Assembly: GCA_039934035.1 (NCBI GenBank)
Contig: JBDTMZ010000038.1
Span: 18,831-82,830, forward strand
Direction of reading: 5' to 3'
Origin: Solibacter sp039934035
Lineage (GTDB): Bacteria; Acidobacteriota; Terriglobia; Bryobacterales; Bryobacteraceae
Length of the DNA: 64,000 bases
In this document: positions 19,477 through 28,375 of the stretch, piece by piece
Numbering within the stretch: position 1 is the stretch's first letter
How the letters are laid out: each line of letters begins with the position of its first letter
The notes under the pieces: generated by a model
What the model was told of the DNA's origin: nothing
What the model saw: only the letters and a program-made list of their open reading frames with translations
The model's database searches: none
Made by a program: the position numbers and the translations under genes

Positions 19477-19864
19477 CCGCCAAAACTCTGTGGGGCAGGC
19501 GTGCGAGTCGTGCCTGCCCCGCCTCAAAGTCCGAGCCTGGCTCGGATGGACAAGGCAGAGCCTTATCCCACTCACGTGCTCGTGCTTCGAAGCGGTGCGG
19601 ACGGGCCACAAAGAACGATGACCCATCTCACCCGGAATTGCGGTTGCGGCAGGCACGAACACCCGGCAGGAATGCCTGACCCCAAAAATGGCCAATCGAT
19701 CGCTCAAAAGTCACCGGTTATTCAATCCGGCGACGCCGGAGGCTGGGCTGAGAGCTGAGAGCTGCCGGCTGAGAGCTTACCGGTCCCGGCCGGTCCCGTA
19801 ATCCCTGGTACGATGATTTCCAAGGCACGTCGGAGCCTCGGACCGTTATGCTAAATTAGGGCAG
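19477..19864. other. 388-bp gap made mostly of repeat-family sequence
   Basis: No gene is seen. From left to right it holds the hairpin at 19492-19520, the 21-bp core repeat at 19584-19604, a block at 19646-19691 shared with 23441-23492, and a CCGGTTATTCAAYCCGG unit at 19710-19742 followed by GAGAGCTGA-type reiterations to about 19777. The last ~85 bp should contain the promoter of the heptose kinase gene; TATGCT at 19847-19852 is a weak -10 candidate. Confidence 0.7.
19492..19520 (+). terminator. Hairpin after typA
   Basis: GGGGCAGGC and GCCTGCCCC form a 9-bp GC-rich stem with an 11-nt loop starting 16 bp after the typA stop. There is no T-run, so it may be a repeat palindrome that also ends transcription or protects the mRNA end. 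Confidence 0.5.
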
Positions 19865-20854
19865 GTGCCCAACCTTTCCGCTGTTTTACAGCACTTTCCC
19901 GAACAGAGAATCCTGATCATCGGAGATGTGATTCTCGACCGGTACTGGTGGGGTGAAGCGTCGCGCCTGTCGCCGGAGGCGCCGGTTCCGGTGGTCCGTA
20001 AACAGCGCTGCACGGTTCGCCCGGGCGGGGCTGCGAACACCGCTTCCAACCTGGCCGCCCTGGGGGCCGCGCCGGTGTTGATCGGGCTGACGGGAAACGA
20101 TGCGGAGTCGGCCGAACTGCAGGCGTCGCTGACGGAGTGCGGTGTGGGGGTGCAGGATCTGATTGCGGAAGCGGGACGGCCAACGACCACCAAGACGAGG
20201 GTGATCGCGTCGCACCAACAGATTGTCCGCGTGGACGAAGAGGATACCGCACCGCTTACACCGGAAAGCGAGCAGCGCGCGCTGCAGGCGATTGTCGCGC
20301 GCCTGGACGAAGTACGCGCGGTAGTAATCTCCGATTACAGCAAGGGGTTTCTGACGCCCGCATTGCTGCAGGGCGTGATGGCGGCGGCGCGCCAGGCCGG
20401 CAAACGGGTGTTTGTCGATCCCAAGGGCGCGGACTATACGCGCTATTTGGGCAGCTCGCTGATGAAGCCGAACCGCATGGAGCTGAGCGTTCTGACCGGG
20501 CTGCCGGCGCGCTCGCACGAAGAAACGCTGGCGGCGGGGAAACGGCTGGCCGAGGCGATGCCGGGGGTCCTGATTCTAGTGACCGAAGGCGGGGACGGAA
20601 TGACGCTCTTCGACCAGAGCGGCAGTGTGGAACACGTGGCCTCCGCGCCGCGCCAGGTCTACGACGTGACGGGCGCGGGCGATACCGTGCTGGCGACGCT
20701 TTCACTGGCGATTTCGGCGGGGGCCTCGTATCGCGAGGCAATGGAATTGGCGTCCGAAGCTGCCGCCATCGCGATCAGCACCATGGGCACGGCGGCGGTG
20801 AAGCTGGAACAATTGCAGGCAGCGGTGAACGACCGGATGCAGGCGGTATGTTGA
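19865..20854 (+). CDS. rfaE1: D-glycero-beta-D-manno-heptose-7-phosphate kinase-like (RfaE domain I), PfkB family
   Basis: The 329-residue protein corresponds to the kinase half of HldE: ILIIGDVILDRYWWGEASRL, SPEAPVPVV, RPGGAANTASNLAALGA and the PfkB C-terminal signature DVTGAGDTVLATLSLA with the catalytic Asp. It phosphorylates the heptose-7-phosphate C1 in ADP-L-glycero-D-manno-heptose synthesis for LPS. The cytidylyltransferase-like second domain of HldE is absent and not encoded nearby. Start is GTG 19865. A GT-C enzyme and a GT9 heptosyltransferase-like gene follow in the same operon. Confidence 0.88.
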   Translation: MPNLSAVLQHFPEQRILIIGDVILDRYWWGEASRLSPEAPVPVVRKQRCTVRPGGAANTASNLAALGAAPVLIGLTGNDAESAELQASLTECGVGVQDLIAEAGRPTTTKTRVIASHQQIVRVDEEDTAPLTPESEQRALQAIVARLDEVRAVVISDYSKGFLTPALLQGVMAAARQAGKRVFVDPKGADYTRYLGSSLMKPNRMELSVLTGLPARSHEETLAAGKRLAEAMPGVLILVTEGGDGMTLFDQSGSVEHVASAPRQVYDVTGAGDTVLATLSLAISAGASYREAMELASEAAAIAISTMGTAAVKLEQLQAAVNDRMQAVC

Positions 20855-20873
20855 GGGGCCGGGAGAGCGTCTG

Positions 20874-22139
20874 ATGGCGAAAGCCCTGGCTCCGCTGCCC
20901 TGGCGTACCTGCATCCTGGTGTTCGCCGTGGCCCTGATTTTCCGCCTGGGACTGGTGGCGGGCTTCGACCTGATTCACGATTTCCCGCGCAAGGAAATGG
21001 TGAAGACCGCGATGGCGTTCGCCGCCAGGGGCGAACTGGCGGACCCCTATGCCGTTCCCTCCGGCCCCACCGCCGTAGTGCCGCCGATTTATCCCATCTA
21101 TCTCGGCCTGATCTTCCGCGCGTTCGGCACCGGAGCGGAGGCGGAAATCGTGAAGTGCGTGCTGACGTCGCTGGTCTCGGCGCTGCGCTGTGCCTTGCTG
21201 CCGTGGCTGGCGATTGCCCTGGGGCTCAGCCTGCGGACAGGCGCCATCGCGGGTCTGCTGAGCGCATTCTACGTGGGAGCGCTGGCCACCGACGTCAAAG
21301 GCGATTGGGCGGAAGCTTACGCCGCCACCGCGCTGGTATTGCTGTTTCTGGCGGCATACCGCCTGGCGGGCGCACCGCGGCTGGATTTCGGACGCGCCGC
21401 GCTACTCGGGCTGTGGTGGGGGTTGACGCTGCTGCTCTCGCCGAATTTTCTGACGATCCTCGGCGGTTTCGTGTTGCTGGGGGCGCTGCGCTTTTTGCGC
21501 GAAGCGCCGGTGCGCTACCTGCAGTTTCTGGCTGTGCTCGGGCTGGTGATGGCGGCGGTGATCGCGCCCTGGCCGCTACGCAATCAGCGCGTGCTGGGAA
21601 AACCCATCTGGGCCAAGGGCAACTTCGGCATCATGCTGGCCGATTCCTACCACGACGGCGCGGGCTGGGGCGTCCAGAACAACGACGATTACATTCAGGC
21701 AACGTCGCCCACGCGGCAGGCGTCCGAGGCTTTGAAGGTGCGGGCGATGGGCGAAGTCGCGTACGACGACGCGCGCAAAGCCCCCGCCGTGGAATGGATG
21801 CGGGCGCATCCCGGTGAAGTGGTGCGTTTGATGGCGCTGCACGCCCGGGCGTTCTGGTTTCCCCCGGGGCTCAATCTGGCCCACACGGCAGTGGAATGGG
21901 GCTTCACTATAGTGGCAGTGTGCGGCCTCTATCTGCTCTACCGGCGCAACCGGGTGTCGGCGCTGCTGATTCTCAGCATCTGGCTTTTTTACCCGCCGGT
22001 TTACTATGTCATGGTGTGGTCTTCGCGCTACCGTTATCCCATCAACTGGACCCTGCTGCTCACGGCGGCGCTGGCGCTCGACTTTGCGTGGGACAGATTT
22101 AGCCCCGGACGGAGCCTGGGCGCGCGAGGAGTCCTGTGA
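20874..22139 (+). CDS. GT-C-type membrane glycosyltransferase
   Basis: This 421-residue protein has about ten hydrophobic helices. Its first luminal loop has the GT39/ArnT-like layout: DFPRKEMVKTAMAFAARGEL, then AVVPPIYPIYLGLIFRAFGT, in which acidic residues precede a PPxYP segment. Such enzymes transfer sugars from polyprenyl-phosphate donors on the periplasmic face. The gene lies 19 bp after the heptose kinase and overlaps the next gene by 4 bp, implicating it in LPS or glycolipid assembly. Substrates are unknown. Confidence 0.72.
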   Translation: MAKALAPLPWRTCILVFAVALIFRLGLVAGFDLIHDFPRKEMVKTAMAFAARGELADPYAVPSGPTAVVPPIYPIYLGLIFRAFGTGAEAEIVKCVLTSLVSALRCALLPWLAIALGLSLRTGAIAGLLSAFYVGALATDVKGDWAEAYAATALVLLFLAAYRLAGAPRLDFGRAALLGLWWGLTLLLSPNFLTILGGFVLLGALRFLREAPVRYLQFLAVLGLVMAAVIAPWPLRNQRVLGKPIWAKGNFGIMLADSYHDGAGWGVQNNDDYIQATSPTRQASEALKVRAMGEVAYDDARKAPAVEWMRAHPGEVVRLMALHARAFWFPPGLNLAHTAVEWGFTIVAVCGLYLLYRRNRVSALLILSIWLFYPPVYYVMVWSSRYRYPINWTLLLTAALALDFAWDRFSPGRSLGARGVL

Positions 22140-23347
22140 ATATACGCGCCAAACTGCTGACGGATTACTACATCGGGGGCACCCTGCAAGCGGTGCTAAA
22201 GCCGGTCACGGTGCTGCTCGGCAAGATTCTGCGGCGCAATCACGATCTCTCGCTGTGTTCTTCGGTGACGTTCATCAAAATGCTGGGGGGCGGCAGCCTG
22301 GTGATCGCCTACCCGGCGCTGCTGGCGATGAAGAATACGCCGCAGATTAAGCAACTGCGCCTGATCACCACGCCCTCGGTGAAGCCGTTCGCCGACGTGC
22401 TGGGCATATTCGACGAGATCATCGTGATTCGCGACAACTCGGCGGTGACGCTGCTGACGGATGCGGTGAACGCGCTGCGCAGGTTGTACCGCTGCGATGC
22501 GATTGTCGACCTGGAGATTCACAGCCGCCTGACCACGGTGTTTTCGGTGATGACCTGCGCGGTCAATCGGGTGGGTTTTTATACCGGTATTTCGTTCTGG
22601 CGGCAGAAGCTCGCGACGCATCTTTTGTTCTGCAACATCGGCAGCGGCATCTATTACTTTTACGACCAGATTGCGGAACTCTTCGGCAGCACGCTCCCCG
22701 ATATGGGGATCTGCATCGCGGCGTTCCGGCAGCGTCTCGGGGTGATGCCGCGCACGCCGGAAGCGGCGCGATTGCGCATCGCGCTGGCGCCCTGCTGCAG
22801 CGATTTGGGGCGCGAGCGCATGCTGAAACCGGCGGAGTGGGTGGATGTGCTGAAGCGCCGTTTTCTGCACGAGGATCCGGCGCGGCAAATCGAGACTCAA
22901 TTGCTGGGCGGGCGCGGCGATCAGAAGTCGCTGGACGAACTGGCGGACCTTCTGCGCATGGCGTTCCCCGGAATTACGGTGGTGAATCTGGCGGGCAAGA
23001 CGTCGCTCTCCGAGAGCGTACGGGGATTGGCGGACGTGGACGAATTGATCTGCATCGATTCCGCACTGCTGCACTTTGCGCGCCTGCTGGGGGTGCCGAC
23101 GATTTCGTTCTGGGGTCCGACGGACCCGGCGTCGCGGCTGCGCGCATCGGAATTCAATCGCGATAAGATTCACTATCGCCGGCTGCCGTGCTCGCCCTGC
23201 GTGCATGTGGCGCAGGAGCCGCCCTGCGCCGGCGATAACGTGTGCATCCAATACTCGGTGTATCCAGAGCGCGAGATGGATGCGAATCCCAAGTGGATCC
23301 TGGCCTCGGAGCCGATCAACCGGTTCGGGCGCAAGTTGGCGCCGTAA
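22136..23347 (+). CDS. Glycosyltransferase family 9 (heptosyltransferase-like)
   Basis: The 403-residue product has the GT9 pattern: an N-terminal domain with a GGGSLVIAYPALLAMKNTPQ segment in place of the usual GD-x-L-L-TP, and a donor domain ending in LICIDSALLHFARLLGVPTI, SFWGPTDPASR, the DS-x-x-H-x-A-x-x-x-G-x-P signature of ADP-heptose:LPS heptosyltransferases. The cysteine-rich SPCVHVAQEPPC segment is also seen in GT9 proteins. GTG start overlaps the preceding stop (GTGA). Next to a heptose kinase, addition of heptose to the LPS core is the natural reading. Confidence 0.85.
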   Translation: MNIRAKLLTDYYIGGTLQAVLKPVTVLLGKILRRNHDLSLCSSVTFIKMLGGGSLVIAYPALLAMKNTPQIKQLRLITTPSVKPFADVLGIFDEIIVIRDNSAVTLLTDAVNALRRLYRCDAIVDLEIHSRLTTVFSVMTCAVNRVGFYTGISFWRQKLATHLLFCNIGSGIYYFYDQIAELFGSTLPDMGICIAAFRQRLGVMPRTPEAARLRIALAPCCSDLGRERMLKPAEWVDVLKRRFLHEDPARQIETQLLGGRGDQKSLDELADLLRMAFPGITVVNLAGKTSLSESVRGLADVDELICIDSALLHFARLLGVPTISFWGPTDPASRLRASEFNRDKIHYRRLPCSPCVHVAQEPPCAGDNVCIQYSVYPEREMDANPKWILASEPINRFGRKLAP

Positions 23348-23440
23348 GGCGCGACCGGCCTGGCCCCGCGTCGCTGTTTGAGGCGAAGTGGGTTCGCCAG
23401 CATAAGGCAGAGGGATGCCCACTTTGCGCCTCGCCGCCTA

Positions 23441-23492
23441 AGGCGGCAGCAGGCACGAAATGCCGGCACGAATGGCTGGCCCCACAAGACGG
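23441..23492. repeat. Dispersed intergenic repeat shared with 19646-19691
   Basis: Both copies contain GCGGC, AGGCACGAA, then a CCGGCA-GAATG-CTG-CCCCA block, with scattered substitutions and a 3-base insertion here. An upstream GGCAGAG...CCCACT stretch (about 23406-23425) also resembles 19553-19572. The copy fills the gap between the GT9 gene and the convergent epimerase gene. Confidence 0.55.
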
Positions 23493-23494
23493 CC

Positions 23495-24376
23495 CTACTT
23501 GAGCTTCGCCAACGACTCCTCGAAGGTGAGGGGGTGGAGGTCGAGGCGGTTCAAGTCGGCGCGGGGGTCGAAGGCGCGGAGGTGTTTTATGCCCAACAGG
23601 TTGTCGGTGGTGATGGGGGGCTTGAGTCCGATTTTCTCCAGCATGCCGATGCCAAAGAGCGCGAGGTCGCCCGGGAACGGGAGCGTCTTCAACCGGACGC
23701 CGTCCAGCGCGGCGATGGCGGCGTAAAAATCGCGCATCGGCGTGGCGTCTGGATGCGCCAGCAGGATGGTTCCCGAGATGCCGCGCTGCACGATGGTGAG
23801 CAGCGCCTGGCAGGTATCGTCGAGCCAGATGGTTTGCAGCCGGCGATCGCCATAGAAGAGCGGCAGCACCGGGAGGCGGCGCAGCATTTCGCGGGTACGC
23901 TGGAAGACTCCGCCGGGACCCACAATGGTGGCGGGCTTGACGATGGCGTCGCCCGGCTGGGTGAAGAGCTTCTCGAGTTCGAACTTGGTCTTACCGTAGA
24001 CCGAGGCGGCGCTTTCGTGGGCGGCCATGGAGGAGACGAAGACCAGTTGGCGCACCTCGTTGGCGCGCGCCAGGCGCACCAGATTCCCCGTGCCGCCGAC
24101 ATTGGTGCGGCGCGCCTCGGCGGGGGTGGCGGACCGCGTTTCGTAGGCGCAGTGGAGCAGAGCGCGGAGCGGGCCGGCGAGGGCGGCGGTATCGATGCCA
24201 TCGGGCAGGTCGCCACGGAAAATACCGCCTTGCGCAACGGGCGCAAGGTCCGCGGACTTTGCGGGATTGCGCACCAGGGCGCGCACACGATACCCGGCGG
24301 CCGTGAAGGCAGCGCAGCAGGCGCGGCCCAGGAACCCGGAGGCTCCGGTGATGAGGACCTCTTCGGCCGGCGTCAT
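23495..24376 (-). CDS. NAD-dependent epimerase/dehydratase (extended SDR-like)
   Basis: The 293-residue protein opens with the Rossmann motif EEVLITGASGFLGRACCAAF and contains the SDR-type active-site region VFVSSMAAHESAASVYGKTK with Ser and the YxxxK pair. It oxidises or epimerises a nucleotide sugar or modifies a sterol/isoprenoid-like substrate. Its ATG overlaps the stop of the GMC oxidoreductase by 4 bp, so the pair acts in one pathway, perhaps sequential oxidation/reduction of the same alcohol. Confidence 0.85.
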   Translation of the reverse strand: MTPAEEVLITGASGFLGRACCAAFTAAGYRVRALVRNPAKSADLAPVAQGGIFRGDLPDGIDTAALAGPLRALLHCAYETRSATPAEARRTNVGGTGNLVRLARANEVRQLVFVSSMAAHESAASVYGKTKFELEKLFTQPGDAIVKPATIVGPGGVFQRTREMLRRLPVLPLFYGDRRLQTIWLDDTCQALLTIVQRGISGTILLAHPDATPMRDFYAAIAALDGVRLKTLPFPGDLALFGIGMLEKIGLKPPITTDNLLGIKHLRAFDPRADLNRLDLHPLTFEESLAKLK

Positions 24377-26013
24377 CGCACCAACGCGTCCTCGGCGGCG
24401 AGATCGCGGACGGCTTGCGAAGCGACACGGCGCGCGTTGGCCATGAGGGTGAGGGTGAGCCCTTTGGCCGGCATGAAGCGCCAGCTCGAACCATCGGCGA
24501 CATAGACGTTGGGCGCGTTGCGCAGCATGCCGTCCGGCGCGGTGGTGAGCGGGCGAGCGTCGCCGGCATAGGGCAGCGTGCCGGCGTAATGAATGCTGGC
24601 ACCGTGCAGCGGCCGGTTCACTCCCATGGGGATGCAGCGCAGCGACGTCAGAAAGCGCAGCATACGGCGCTCATAGCGTTGGATCCATTCCTTTTCGGTG
24701 GGCGAGTAGCTGGTGGAGGCTCGCAGAATGTCGCCGCCGGCGCGCGCTTCCAACTGGATCCAGCGATTGGCGCTGGGGCGATCCGGGAAGTGGATGTTGA
24801 CGCAGGTGAAGGCGGTGGCCAGCAGGCGCAGGAACAGCAGTCCCTGTTTGGGCGGCAGCGGGATGTCCTTGAGCAGGCGGAAGAGCAGCAGCGAGCGGTA
24901 GGAATAGATTTGCGCCAGTACGTAGTCCGGGCCGTCGCATTCGGCCTGCAGGAGCACGGTGAGTTGCGAGAGGCTGTGGCGGCGGTCGCGCGCCGGCTTG
25001 CCGAGCATGGAGAGGTTGATGGCGGCGACCCAGTGATTGGGATTGCAGAGAATGGGCAGGCGCGACTGGTAATCGTGGAACGAGGCGAGGGCGAGGCGCC
25101 CGCTATTGATGGCGCCGGCGGCGAGCAGCAGTTTGCGGGCGGAGAAGCTTTCTCGCGCACCGCTTTCCACATTGCGGCATTCGAGCGTCACCCCATCTGG
25201 GGTGGAGCGGAAGCGCTCGGCGAGGCGCCCGGTGAGGTGGGTGAAATTGGCATGCGTCCTGAGCTTCTCGATGGTGTAGCGCGGGCGGTAGACGCTGCGA
25301 CCGGCGTCGGCCCAGAAGTCCATGTCGGTGAGGGCATTCGCCTGGCGATCCCCCAGATTTTGAGACAGCATGGCGAGCAGGCTCTGGCCGAGGAAAGCGC
25401 CGTTGGCGTGATGCCGGCCGCGCTTGGCCAGGTAGTTGCGGAGCAAGCTCTCGGCGTTTGAATCGAGCGGCAGGGGCGGTTGAATTACGCTCCGATCGAG
25501 GTTGGCGATCAGCGGGCTGAGATCGTCGGACGAGGGTCCGCTGATGCCCACTTCGGCGGCGGCGCGCGTGTAGTGTCCGGACATTCCGGCCGGGTCGATG
25601 CCGATGCGTTCCAGTTCGAAATCTTCCAGGGCGAAACAGTTGGCGCCCCAACTGACTCCGAGGCCGCCGATGCCGGAGCTCTGCAGGGGCAGGAAGCTGT
25701 CGGATTCAAGCGGAAAGAGCTGATCCATGTTGCGGATCATGTATTGACGGCCGGGGGTGAGGTGGGGGCCGGCGCGTCCCTGGTTGCGCAGGGCGGTGAC
25801 CGGGTTATCGCCGAGGAAGTAGGCTTGCTGGTTGGGGTCGCTGCGGCGGATTTCGGAGAACGTTTTGGACGTATCGAACGGCGGCGGCTGGTTATTGGAG
25901 TAGCCGATTTCGACGAGGGCGACTTTGCGGCCGCTGGCGATGGCCTCCATGGCGGCATGAGAGCCGCTGGGGCCGGACCCGACGATCAGGAAATCGAAAT
26001 CGGAGGGGGGCAT
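24373..26013 (-). CDS. GMC-family FAD-dependent oxidoreductase
   Basis: The 546-residue protein starts with the FAD-binding motif FDFLIVGSGPSGSHAAMEAI and ends with the GMC C-terminal pattern PNVYVADGSSWRFMPAKGLT, LTLMANARRVA. An SSIHYAGTLP-like stretch supplies the usual His. These enzymes oxidise alcohols, passing electrons to a quinone or cytochrome. It sits between a small membrane protein gene (2 bp upstream) and an SDR gene (4-bp overlap). Gluconate/sorbitol-dehydrogenase-type enzymes have a membrane partner, so the small protein could be its anchor. Substrate unknown. Confidence 0.85.
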   Translation of the reverse strand: MPPSDFDFLIVGSGPSGSHAAMEAIASGRKVALVEIGYSNNQPPPFDTSKTFSEIRRSDPNQQAYFLGDNPVTALRNQGRAGPHLTPGRQYMIRNMDQLFPLESDSFLPLQSSGIGGLGVSWGANCFALEDFELERIGIDPAGMSGHYTRAAAEVGISGPSSDDLSPLIANLDRSVIQPPLPLDSNAESLLRNYLAKRGRHHANGAFLGQSLLAMLSQNLGDRQANALTDMDFWADAGRSVYRPRYTIEKLRTHANFTHLTGRLAERFRSTPDGVTLECRNVESGARESFSARKLLLAAGAINSGRLALASFHDYQSRLPILCNPNHWVAAINLSMLGKPARDRRHSLSQLTVLLQAECDGPDYVLAQIYSYRSLLLFRLLKDIPLPPKQGLLFLRLLATAFTCVNIHFPDRPSANRWIQLEARAGGDILRASTSYSPTEKEWIQRYERRMLRFLTSLRCIPMGVNRPLHGASIHYAGTLPYAGDARPLTTAPDGMLRNAPNVYVADGSSWRFMPAKGLTLTLMANARRVASQAVRDLAAEDALVR

Positions 26014-26015
26014 GG

Positions 26016-26237
26016 TCAGCGGGCGCCGCCGGAGAAGGCACGGGTGAGGGTCCGCCAGACCAGACAGCAGGCGGCCAGACAGCCCAGGGCGCCCAGCGAA
26101 ATGACTGCGAAGAGAAAGCCTTTGGTAATGGGTTCGAATTCGGCGGCGAAATCGGGTGCAGTCTCCCGCTGAGCGATGTGCAGAACGGCGGCTTCCGCGG
26201 GGGAGACTGGGTCAAGTTGGGGCGGCGTGTTGGTCAA
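26016..26237 (-). CDS. Small single-pass membrane protein upstream of the GMC oxidoreductase
   Basis: Starting from TTG 26237 this gives 73 residues: a polar N terminus with Pro/Glu residues, one hydrophobic helix (GFLFAVISLGALGCLAACCL) and a short basic tail. It ends 2 bp before the oxidoreductase ATG. No family recognised. An open frame continues upstream to 26381, but that part crosses a TATAAT element, so the shorter form is preferred. A role as membrane anchor or assembly factor of the oxidoreductase is inferred from position. Confidence 0.5.
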   Translation of the reverse strand: MTNTPPQLDPVSPAEAAVLHIAQRETAPDFAAEFEPITKGFLFAVISLGALGCLAACCLVWRTLTRAFSGGAR

Positions 26238-26534
26238 GGATTTGGCCCTTAAACAACACTCATTATAGCGGGTAAGGCTCAGGCATCGCGGGTGGTGAAG
26301 GTCTGGTGTTGGTACCGTGTCGTCCAGCCCGGCGGGTGAGATCCGCGAGTGAGCCACGATGTTGGTGGGCCGCGCGGGCATCCGAATGATAGGTCATGGT
26401 CGGCAAACACCCCGATGTCCCCGGGGACGGACCGCGGCACGTCAAAAGCTTCGCAGCAGGAGCCCCGGGATGTTAACATTACCAATACTCGACCGGGCCA
26501 GTTGGTTGAACGAACCTTTCTGGACCACCCCCAT
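26238..26534. other. Divergent intergenic region with a TATAAT element
   Basis: On the minus strand a perfect TATAAT (26262-26267) lies 24 bp before the start of the small membrane protein gene and should drive the GMC/SDR operon; no convincing -35 is seen. The rest has open frames in several directions but none with recognisable protein features. The plus-strand frame of the next gene is open throughout, so its start could lie further upstream. Confidence 0.45.
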
Positions 26535-28226
26535 ATGTCCGTTCTCAGCGAATTTACTGAGCATCTGCTTGCCGAATTCCCACCGAGGATCCATTTAGCG
26601 CTGGAAATCGCCGTTCCATTGGCCGCTGCCCTCGGCTTTATTCTGTGGCGGCAGCGTGCATCGGGACGCCTGGAAGCTCTTACGAATGCCTTTCGGAAGC
26701 TGGCGTTGAGACGCGGGGCATGTTTCGCCCTGGTGGCGCTTTTTCCGCTGGCGATCCGCCTCGCCATGCTGTCTTGGTGGGGTGTGCCCGTCCCATACAT
26801 CCACGACGATTTCGCCCATCTGCTGCTGGCCGACACCTTCATCCACGGCAGACTTGCGAATCCGCCGCATCCGATGGCGAAGCACCTGGAAACCATCTAC
26901 GTGATTCAAAGCCCGACGTATTCTTCAGCCTATCCCCCAGGTACGGCCTTTGCGCTGGCGGCGGGGACATGGCTGACCGGCGTTCCATGGGCGGGAATCG
27001 CTCTTACGGCCTCATTGATGTGCGCAACGACCTACTGGATGCTGCTAGCGTGGATTGGGCCGCCTTGGGCTCTACTGGGAGGGCTGTTAACGGCATGTGT
27101 TTTCGGCGTCACGTCGGCATGGGTGAACACCTATTCCGGCGGTGCGCTGGCTGGTGTCGGCGGCGCACTGGTGCTTGGTGCGCTTCCGCGGCTCATGCGG
27201 CGTCCCACAGTTGCCCTTGGAGCATGGATGGGCCTTGGCATCGGGATGATTTTCTTCATCAGGCCCTATGAATGCCTCTCTGTGGTGTTGATCTGTTCGG
27301 TGGTCCTCCTGAGAACATTCACCAGGCTGGATCGGGCTGGCGGAATACGGCTCTTGAGATCCTGTGGGGGCGCCGCGCCGGTACTCGCCGGAGTCTTGCT
27401 TCTAACTTTGTTCCACAACTGGCGCGTGTCCGGTAACCCGTTCGAAATGCCGTACCGTATCTTGCAGCAGGTACAAGGCACGCCGCAGAGTTTCCTGTTT
27501 CAAAAGCCCGTCATCGTCCCCCCTAGTGATATCCCGGAAATGGAGGATGTCCGGCGCCGCTTTCTCCAGGTACGCCTGAATGTGGCGACCGTGCCGGGAT
27601 ATGTCCGCCACGTTCTCGGCATGTTCCTTCTAATGTTCACGACTTTCGTGGGCTTTCACTTTCTGCCGGCACTTCCAGGGATCCTGCTTTCCCGTCGTCG
27701 CGAGGTCCGCTTGGCGGTCATGATCCTGGTCATCGGCTTGTTGCCTTGCTTTCTCTACGGGTGGTTCTACACGCGCTATCTGACGCACTACGTGTGTATT
27801 ACCGTTTTCCTGGCGGTTGCCGGCCTTCAGGCGATGCGGCATGCCACTATTAAGGGTTTGGCCGTTGGCGAGGCGGTGATCGTCTACGTTGGGTTTGCCT
27901 GCGCGATGATTGCACTGCGAGGACCGGTCGGGAGCCTCACCGGCGGTCGCGGGTTTTTGCTGATGGAACGAACGGAGCGCAGTGAGGTGGCGCAGCAGTT
28001 GCTCAAAAGGCCAGGTCGCCACCTGGTCTTTGTGAAGTTCGGTCCGGAACACTCCTACATGAACCAGTGGATCGCAAACAGCGCGGAGGTCGATACTTCG
28101 CCCATCGTCTGGGCACGTGCGCTCGATCCGGAGTCGGACCGGCGGGCGGTGGAGTACTGGAAAGAACGAGATGTTTGGGACGTGTTCGCGGACGAGTCTC
28201 CTCCACGGCTGGTACGCATAAAGTAG
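26535..28226 (+). CDS. GT-C-type membrane glycosyltransferase (PMT-like)
   Basis: From ATG 26535 the protein is 563 residues with about ten hydrophobic helices. The first periplasmic loop has the pattern IHDDFAHLLLADTFIHGRLA, NPPHPM, then IQSPTYSSAYPPGTAFALAA, which I recognise from a group of acidobacterial/proteobacterial PMT-like proteins: an acidic pair DD followed by a YPPG. A soluble C-terminal domain lacks a recognisable motif. The start is uncertain because the frame is open to 26349; 26535 is chosen because the sequence before it is not protein-like. Likely part of the polysaccharide assembly cluster. Confidence 0.68.
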   Translation: MSVLSEFTEHLLAEFPPRIHLALEIAVPLAAALGFILWRQRASGRLEALTNAFRKLALRRGACFALVALFPLAIRLAMLSWWGVPVPYIHDDFAHLLLADTFIHGRLANPPHPMAKHLETIYVIQSPTYSSAYPPGTAFALAAGTWLTGVPWAGIALTASLMCATTYWMLLAWIGPPWALLGGLLTACVFGVTSAWVNTYSGGALAGVGGALVLGALPRLMRRPTVALGAWMGLGIGMIFFIRPYECLSVVLICSVVLLRTFTRLDRAGGIRLLRSCGGAAPVLAGVLLLTLFHNWRVSGNPFEMPYRILQQVQGTPQSFLFQKPVIVPPSDIPEMEDVRRRFLQVRLNVATVPGYVRHVLGMFLLMFTTFVGFHFLPALPGILLSRRREVRLAVMILVIGLLPCFLYGWFYTRYLTHYVCITVFLAVAGLQAMRHATIKGLAVGEAVIVYVGFACAMIALRGPVGSLTGGRGFLLMERTERSEVAQQLLKRPGRHLVFVKFGPEHSYMNQWIANSAEVDTSPIVWARALDPESDRRAVEYWKERDVWDVFADESPPRLVRIK

Positions 28227-28375
28227 CGCGCTCCTGCGTTGCCTGGGCAATCCCGACACCTTACGGGCAAACGCCGGGACTGCGCAGTACCCAAAGTATA
28301 CAGAGGCCTGTAAAAATGCCGATGGTACAATGAGTCGAACGCTGAAACCCGCATTGAGGCATTTCCTGGATTTCT

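Noticed and set aside
19477..19864. Open frame 19501-19758 as a small gene after typA
   Set aside because: It runs through three repeat-family blocks and has no protein-like features.
23378..24505. Plus-strand open frame of 375 codons
   Set aside because: Antisense to the SDR gene at 23495-24376 and starts in repeat DNA.
28326..28331. TACAAT as promoter of the O-antigen ligase gene
   Set aside because: A good -10 match but no -35 hexamer at the right distance, and the leader to GTG 28376 shows no Shine-Dalgarno; left unassigned.
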